Shown piece by piece: positions 58,697-64,000 of a DNA stretch of 64,000 nt. The notes beneath the pieces are model-generated. The model searched no databases, was not told where the DNA came from, and worked only from the letters and a program-made list of their open reading frames with translations. The position numbers and the translations under genes were made by a program. Source of the DNA: a virus; IMG/VR virus record IMGVR_UViG_3300027760_000553, positions 35,583-99,582 of that record. The stretch is one strand, 5' to 3'. The first letter of the stretch is position 1, and every line of letters starts with the position of its first letter.

Positions 58697-61600
58697 TTAT
58701 ACTGGGTTTGATGTTTGAGACTGCCACACAATATCTGTATAAAGTTCATATTGATATGAGTTTAACCTAAATGTTCTTGTATCGTCTACAATTATTTTAT
58801 TTGTACCAACATAACTCTTATAGACATCAGAAGGATCTACTCCATAGTAGGACTTTGTTGATAAAACAAGTACTCCATTCCAAACATATGCTGAATTCCA
58901 GTAGTCCCACTCTAACTCTAAAGGACCCAGATACTTGACCTTAAACCAAGGTCTTTCTGTAATATTTTGAACTTCCTGCAAGTTTGTAGACTTATAATGA
59001 GAAACAAGATTAACAAGAAGTGGACCATTAATCTTAATTGATCCAGCGTAGTTATCAAAGTTAACAATACTGGAAAATGATACCCCCAGCATTCCCCATT
59101 CTCTTATAGTTATGTTTGGCTCTTTTACAAGATTGCCATTCCAATAAAACCCAATACCGTTTTCAATTTGTCCAGTTCTTGCATTAACAGCATATATTTT
59201 TGCTCTTTTACCATCTGGATGATTTGCCACCATATAAAACTTTATAAGATCATTTTTGCCCTCAACCTCAAAAATTTGTGTTGGAGCATATGGGAAAAAG
59301 TCTTGATCATATCTAATTGCTGCCTGCATAGCCATAACTTTATAATTAGAAGACTTATTTGGATTTATTTGAATTGATAGTCCACGATTTATTAATGGGT
59401 CATACGAACCTTTTACCTGTATTCCAGAATTTTTTGTAAGGTATAAATATGGAGAACTACCCTTATAAATTGTGTATGGATTTGGCTTTTTATAATCATA
59501 GTAAATACCAGTTTTTGTATATGGATAAATCTGAACACCAAACCTGCTTCCAATTGGATTTGGAGCCACATCATTATAAGCCTGTGATGCTAGTTGCAAA
59601 CTTTTAACTCTAACTGGATTATTAAGAATTCCACGCACTTTAAAATTTAAATGAACAACTACCGCAAGATCATTAAAATTAGTTCCTCTTGGTGGATATA
59701 ATAACATTCCATCAACTACTTCATATTTAGTGTTTATAAAATTATCATATATTGGATTGTTGTTATCATCATAACCTAAAAGATATGTTCCTGGCTCAAC
59801 AATTCCATTTTGCAATGGTGACTCTATATTTGTAAAATAAGAGTCTTTAGCATTTGCACCTGTTGAGACATACTGAAAACTGACATAAGATTTTACTAAT
59901 GAGTTTGAGGTATCATACTTATATGTTTTTGAAGATCTATTTTTTAAATCTGAATAATCTATATAACCAGTGAAAAGATGATTGTCAAGAGATTCGTAAG
60001 TTCTCTGAATTGGATTCTGATATTCAGAATTAAGTTCATCATATGTCCAAGAACCAACCTGAGACTCTTCTACAAACTTTGATGGTGCTGGATAATTTAT
60101 ATTAAACTGCATAAAATCTAGATCATAGTAAGATTCATTTTTTGCATCTGTAACATATTTTGCAAAATATGACAATGGTATGTGATCTTCCCAATAACCA
60201 TCTATATCTATATCTAATGCAAAAGTATCAAAGTAGTTATTTGGGCTTAAAGTATAACTTGCTATATGATTTATTAATTTTTGAGTTGGATATGAGTTAA
60301 TATTTCCACCATCTAAAATATAATCCCAGAAATATGAACTTGCACCAACATACTGACCAGCATCATAGTCAATGTATTGATTATAAGTATTAAACACATT
60401 TTCAAAATTAGTTGGTGTTCCAAAATCATTGAAGCACTCAGAAATAAAAGAATAATTTCTTTCGGTTGCAAAACCGATCTTATATATGTTTCCTAAAAAC
60501 ATTTTAGAAAGTGTTGTATCTCCACCTACATATAATTTAAGACCTGATCTATTTCCGAAGAAACTAGCAACATCTTGTCCATAATGTGAACAAAATGTAT
60601 TAATATCCATACCCGAAATAAACTCTTCACCAATATTTACTGAAACAGTTTCATATATAAACTTTTCTCCAGAAGATTTAACAATCTTGTATTCTAACTC
60701 CAAAGTAGTTTGTAGTTCAATAACAAAAGAGTTTCCAGTAATCTGGTCATCAACCTTAAACAATAATTGTGGGGATGACGGTGTAGCCAAAACTTTAAAC
60801 ACTCCATAAAAAGATCTAATTGGAGTATTTGTAACATCTAAACTATCAAATAAAATATATCCGCTTGTAGAGTTCCAGTCAGCATTTGGCCTTAATTTAA
60901 ATAACATGCTTGATTCATTTTGTATATTTTTGCATGCTGCATACCACTGTTCAGTTGTTTTATTATTAAAAAATATCGTTGGCAAATTGTATTCTGGAAG
61001 AGATAGCACATTATTTGATGTAACTAGATTATCTATAGATGCTTGAGACCAACGACCAATATCTGGATAAGAGTAATTATTTGAATAATTTGAAAATGGA
61101 TAGTCAATAAAAAGAGAAGTTCCACTATACGATGCATTAATATTTTCTGGTACCTCAACGCCCTGACCGTAAACAAACCTTCGTTTTGCAACAATTGATG
61201 GAACCTGATAAGGATAAATTGCAACACAGTCTACTTCAATTGGAGATACATCTTCGTATGCATAAAATCCAATCCAGTCTTGATTTTTACCTTCAGAATT
61301 ATATTTATCTGGTAAAGCAAGTTCTGAAGTTATCATGTTTAATGAAATTACCTGCTCTCCATTAATAAGAAGGTTTGCCGAGTTATTTGTTAATCTAACA
61401 TGAACAATCATTGGCCTTACCCATTCACCAATATAGTGAGATCCATAATAATTATCAATCTTTAAAATTATGAAAGGGCCATCTACATAAATTCCATCCA
61501 AAGATGAGATTGGTCCACAGATTCTTTTCTTAACACTTGTATCTGAATTAATTCTGAGCCACATCTCTAGCGTTTGTTCTTTAAATTTACCACCCTCATT

Positions 61601-62431
61601 TAAAAAACCATTTCCAGGAATTATTAAAGATGGAAGATCTCCATTTTCTTTTAATATTGTTGTACTTGTAGATCCATAAACTAAAGGAATCCCAGAATTT
61701 TTTGCAACAAGTGCATTGTCAGAGACCATATAGTATCCAGGGGAATCTGACAAACCATAAGACCTTGCCTCAATTGCATATGATGAATCAATTGCTATAT
61801 CCGAAGGAACTAAAACTTTTTGAGCACCTAAAGATGTTGAATTAAACTCTTCTGACCATTGACCAAGAGTTATTCCATTAACAAGAAATTCATAATCATT
61901 TTGTGAAATAGAACCACTAATATACTTTATCTTCAACACAATTCTAAAAGTTGTATTTTTATTTGGAATCTCAAAAGTTTCTGAGACAAACATCCATTTT
62001 CCATAAATAGATGTATTATAATTTTTTAAATTTTGAATTATTTCACCACTTAGTGGATCGTAGTACTCATACCCTATTTCGATTCCAGCAATATAAGAAC
62101 TTAATGAATTTATATAACCACCAATAGAAAATGTAGACATGTATGGATTTAGTGTTGTAAAATTACTTAAGTTGTCACTTATGCAAACTATTTCACCAAA
62201 ATCTTGAGTGCTTAACTCTCCAGTAAGTTTAGTAATTGAACTATCTGTAAAAGGCTCATCGTATACGGAGTCAAACTCTTGCGAAGACCCACCAGTTACT
62301 GACCAATTGAAAACAGATCTTTCTTCTTCATTAATCAAAGAAATATAGTCTGCTTTATCATCCAATGCCCACAAAACCGTTGGGTGTTCGGCAAACACTT
62401 TTTCTGCATATAGATTTGATGGAATAGACAT
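58697..62431 (-). CDS. Large lectin-like appendage / structural protein
   Basis: A 1,244-residue protein, beta-rich throughout. About residues 265-410 form a concanavalin/LamG-like domain (KEQTLEMWLRINSDTSVKKR; ANLLINGEQVISLNM). A second sandwich lies around 560-650 (SGYILFDSLDVTNTPIRSFY), and later parts are not recognised. It begins MSIPSNLYAEKVFAEHPTVL. It lies upstream of the portal, away from the tail fibre genes, so it could be a head or neck fibre, or a tail fibre out of place. Carbohydrate binding is inferred. No ribosome site precedes the ATG. Confidence 0.62.
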   Translation of the reverse strand: MSIPSNLYAEKVFAEHPTVLWALDDKADYISLINEEERSVFNWSVTGGSSQEFDSVYDEPFTDSSITKLTGELSTQDFGEIVCISDNLSNFTTLNPYMSTFSIGGYINSLSSYIAGIEIGYEYYDPLSGEIIQNLKNYNTSIYGKWMFVSETFEIPNKNTTFRIVLKIKYISGSISQNDYEFLVNGITLGQWSEEFNSTSLGAQKVLVPSDIAIDSSYAIEARSYGLSDSPGYYMVSDNALVAKNSGIPLVYGSTSTTILKENGDLPSLIIPGNGFLNEGGKFKEQTLEMWLRINSDTSVKKRICGPISSLDGIYVDGPFIILKIDNYYGSHYIGEWVRPMIVHVRLTNNSANLLINGEQVISLNMITSELALPDKYNSEGKNQDWIGFYAYEDVSPIEVDCVAIYPYQVPSIVAKRRFVYGQGVEVPENINASYSGTSLFIDYPFSNYSNNYSYPDIGRWSQASIDNLVTSNNVLSLPEYNLPTIFFNNKTTEQWYAACKNIQNESSMLFKLRPNADWNSTSGYILFDSLDVTNTPIRSFYGVFKVLATPSSPQLLFKVDDQITGNSFVIELQTTLELEYKIVKSSGEKFIYETVSVNIGEEFISGMDINTFCSHYGQDVASFFGNRSGLKLYVGGDTTLSKMFLGNIYKIGFATERNYSFISECFNDFGTPTNFENVFNTYNQYIDYDAGQYVGASSYFWDYILDGGNINSYPTQKLINHIASYTLSPNNYFDTFALDIDIDGYWEDHIPLSYFAKYVTDAKNESYYDLDFMQFNINYPAPSKFVEESQVGSWTYDELNSEYQNPIQRTYESLDNHLFTGYIDYSDLKNRSSKTYKYDTSNSLVKSYVSFQYVSTGANAKDSYFTNIESPLQNGIVEPGTYLLGYDDNNNPIYDNFINTKYEVVDGMLLYPPRGTNFNDLAVVVHLNFKVRGILNNPVRVKSLQLASQAYNDVAPNPIGSRFGVQIYPYTKTGIYYDYKKPNPYTIYKGSSPYLYLTKNSGIQVKGSYDPLINRGLSIQINPNKSSNYKVMAMQAAIRYDQDFFPYAPTQIFEVEGKNDLIKFYMVANHPDGKRAKIYAVNARTGQIENGIGFYWNGNLVKEPNITIREWGMLGVSFSSIVNFDNYAGSIKINGPLLVNLVSHYKSTNLQEVQNITERPWFKVKYLGPLELEWDYWNSAYVWNGVLVLSTKSYYGVDPSDVYKSYVGTNKIIVDDTRTFRLNSYQYELYTDIVWQSQTSNPV

Positions 62432-62446
62432 TATAGGTCTATTTTA

Positions 62447-62968
62447 TCATACTATGCGGGTAAACCATCTTGGAAGTGCATATCTATTTAAGCCAGTAAT
62501 TTTTTTTACACCGTGCATAAAAGAGGGGTTATCTGGAAAAGCAATCATATCTCCAGTCTTGGGTTTAATCTCTATATCATGGTCTGGGAAATAAATTTCT
62601 CCACCACCATAATTATCATTTAAATATATTAGTGTTGCAATATCATTTGGTCTAGATGTATCAAAATGTGCTGGCATATCTGCACCTATATCAAATTTTG
62701 AAATATGTGTCTTTCTTTCTAAAAAATCTTGAAATGGTCCTTCATAGTCTTCAACTATTTGACTGTATGTTTTTTTTGCAACATTTTGCAATAAACTTAT
62801 TACATTTACATCATTTTTTGAAATTTCCTGAAACGTTTGTATTTTAAAATAATCTATATGCTCATATTTAAAAAAAGAACTATCTGTTTTTTTTGAATAA
62901 TCATATATGATTTCTGCAAGTTCTGAACTAATAAAGTTTGGATAAATTTTTATTAAATCTGAACTCAT
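62447..62968 (-). CDS. 2OG/Fe(II) oxygenase, prolyl-4-hydroxylase-like
   Basis: A 173-residue protein: PAHFD gives His101/Asp103, FMHGVKKI gives His152, and NRYALPRWF gives Arg162. YLNDNYGGGEIYFP is the conserved strand region. Its ending RYALPRW resembles RYALPNW of the oxygenase at 5.2-5.9 kb, so the two share ancestry. It overlaps the ribonucleotide reductase stop by four bases. The neighbouring lectin-like structural protein may be a substrate; this is inference. Confidence 0.82.
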   Translation of the reverse strand: MSSDLIKIYPNFISSELAEIIYDYSKKTDSSFFKYEHIDYFKIQTFQEISKNDVNVISLLQNVAKKTYSQIVEDYEGPFQDFLERKTHISKFDIGADMPAHFDTSRPNDIATLIYLNDNYGGGEIYFPDHDIEIKPKTGDMIAFPDNPSFMHGVKKITGLNRYALPRWFTRIV

Positions 62969-64000
62969 TGTATCTTTACCTCACAATAATCTGTTGTACA
63001 GTATGCTTCACCTTGAGCCTCTAGATTATCTACTCCGTCGTAAATTGCACTAAAGTCAATATGCTTTAACTTACCTATATAACTATTATACTCCTCTTCT
63101 GTGATCTGAGTATAAGGCTGTTGTGGGTAAACTGTGTTTCCCATTGGAAGAAATGAAACTGCCTTTAGTTGTCCCTCGTACATATTAAGTGCTGGAACAA
63201 TGTGCTTTGACTCTGTTTCCTTATCAAATGATAATGTTACAGAAACTCCATTGTCAGACCAGTACTTTTGGGCTGTTGCAGCAAGTGCAATCTTTTCAAA
63301 TAAGGTTACATCCTTTTCAGATCTTGGATGACCTGATTTGATTGGAAAATAAACTACTGATGTATTTGCTGATACTACATCGTTTTCAATTGTGTACCCT
63401 GCTGCTTTGAATAAGTGCATCATTGGATCTGTGTTTCCAAATCTAACTGCACGAAGGAAGAAGTTTCCTCCAGGTCCCCAGTGAACTCCAGGAGTTGCAC
63501 CAGAAAGAATTGAAACTGATCCTGATGGCTTAACTGTTGTTACACGAATTGATTCACGAACACATAGCCATTCTGAATACTGATGATCATAGTGACGAAT
63601 CTTGTTGTATCCTTCATCCATCCACTCACGAACAATTGGCAAACCCTTTTGATCTGCAAATGATGCAATACCTGTTAATGATGTACCAATACGACGGTTG
63701 CGTTGCATGATACCGTTTGTTTGTGGCCAGTGTGTTGGAACAAGTGTTACAGTCTTTCCATATAAGTATGCAAACTTAAGGGTACGCAGGAAGTCCTCCT
63801 TAGATTCATGACGATTTAAGTGCACTTCTACAAGTGTACATAGTTCGTATGATTCCAATGGCTGCTCCGCACATGGGTTAAATCCCATCACACGATAATC
63901 CTTACCGTCTGGCGCATCCTTTAGTCGTCCATAATTACGAGCAACATCAAGCCAGATAAAACCTGGTTCTCCGTTTTCTGTAATTAAATCTACATAGTCT
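62965..64000 (-). CDS. Class II (adenosylcobalamin-dependent) ribonucleotide reductase, C-terminal part
   Basis: An open frame runs in from the right edge; about 345 residues are visible. NGEPGFIWLDVARN lies near the edge, FNPCAEQPLESYELC holds the active-site Cys/Glu region, TTVKPSGSVSILSGATPGVH is the phosphate-binding loop, and the C-terminus CTTDYCEVKIQ carries a redox-active Cys pair. This matches monomeric class II triphosphate reductases of the Lactobacillus RTPR type. It makes deoxynucleotides without oxygen or a beta subunit but needs B12. No start is in the window. It precedes an oxygenase with a four-base overlap. Confidence 0.92.
   Translation of the reverse strand, partial: DYVDLITENGEPGFIWLDVARNYGRLKDAPDGKDYRVMGFNPCAEQPLESYELCTLVEVHLNRHESKEDFLRTLKFAYLYGKTVTLVPTHWPQTNGIMQRNRRIGTSLTGIASFADQKGLPIVREWMDEGYNKIRHYDHQYSEWLCVRESIRVTTVKPSGSVSILSGATPGVHWGPGGNFFLRAVRFGNTDPMMHLFKAAGYTIENDVVSANTSVVYFPIKSGHPRSEKDVTLFEKIALAATAQKYWSDNGVSVTLSFDKETESKHIVPALNMYEGQLKAVSFLPMGNTVYPQQPYTQITEEEYNSYIGKLKHIDFSAIYDGVDNLEAQGEAYCTTDYCEVKIQ

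Overview
The window is a 64 kb stretch of an AT-rich (roughly one third GC by eye) tailed double-stranded DNA phage. Every convincing gene lies on the minus strand, so transcription and the text below run from high to low coordinates. HK97-type head genes, a neck and tail-tube set, a 3,182-residue tape measure protein and no visible sheath gene point to a siphovirus with a very long flexible tail. The host is probably an actinobacterium: the phage carries a DUF7455-like zinc protein typical of Actinobacteria, secreted proteins resembling those of aquatic (acI-like) actinobacteria, and genes that appear to have leaderless mRNAs. The host call is inference.

Layout in transcription order. 64000-62447: end of a class II (B12-dependent) ribonucleotide reductase and a 2-oxoglutarate/Fe(II) oxygenase. 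62431-50170: a large lectin-like appendage protein, portal, prohead protease with an embedded scaffold gene, major capsid protein, connector and neck proteins, and tail tube protein. 50082-31939: two paralogous tail assembly chaperones, tape measure, and tail-tip and fibre proteins. 31935-18493: replication and recombination (DNA-binding proteins, DnaB helicase, CHC2/TOPRIM primase, ssDNA-binding protein, DnaE-type polymerase III alpha, RecA, PD-(D/E)XK and Cas4-like nucleases, RuvC-like resolvase), with three tandem 2OG oxygenases inside. 18234-15927: terminase small and large subunits. 15911-11823: a secreted host-like surface protein, a secreted PA14/proline-rich protein and three small membrane proteins. 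11745-9409: a proteasome-like N-terminal-nucleophile hydrolase, a secreted subtilisin-like peptidase, a tRNA-Asn and an RsmI-like methylase. 9408-1: a modification island (2OG oxygenases, glycosyltransferase-like protein, carbamoyltransferase, SGNH-like protein, sulfotransferase-like protein) with the endolysin, small zinc proteins and a thermonuclease.

The most unusual content is the chemistry. At least eight genes have the HxD...H...R (or HxH) signature of 2OG/Fe(II) oxygenases, and several sit beside transferases that could decorate the new hydroxyl groups. The phage also encodes a single-subunit proteasome-like hydrolase with the T1/D17/K33 triad, a secreted S8-type protease and two more secreted proteins aimed at the cell surface.

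Regulation can be read in places. A recurrent extended -10 element, TGNTATA(A/C)T, precedes at least ten genes or operons, often just after a terminator hairpin. Some of these elements lie so close to the ATG that the mRNA must be leaderless or nearly so. Several starts are non-canonical: a probable ATT start for the PA14 protein, and TTG starts for the tape measure, one oxygenase and the sulfotransferase-like gene. Four genes shorter than 60 codons were found by reading between the larger ones. No CRISPR array, insertion sequence, integrase or attachment site was seen.
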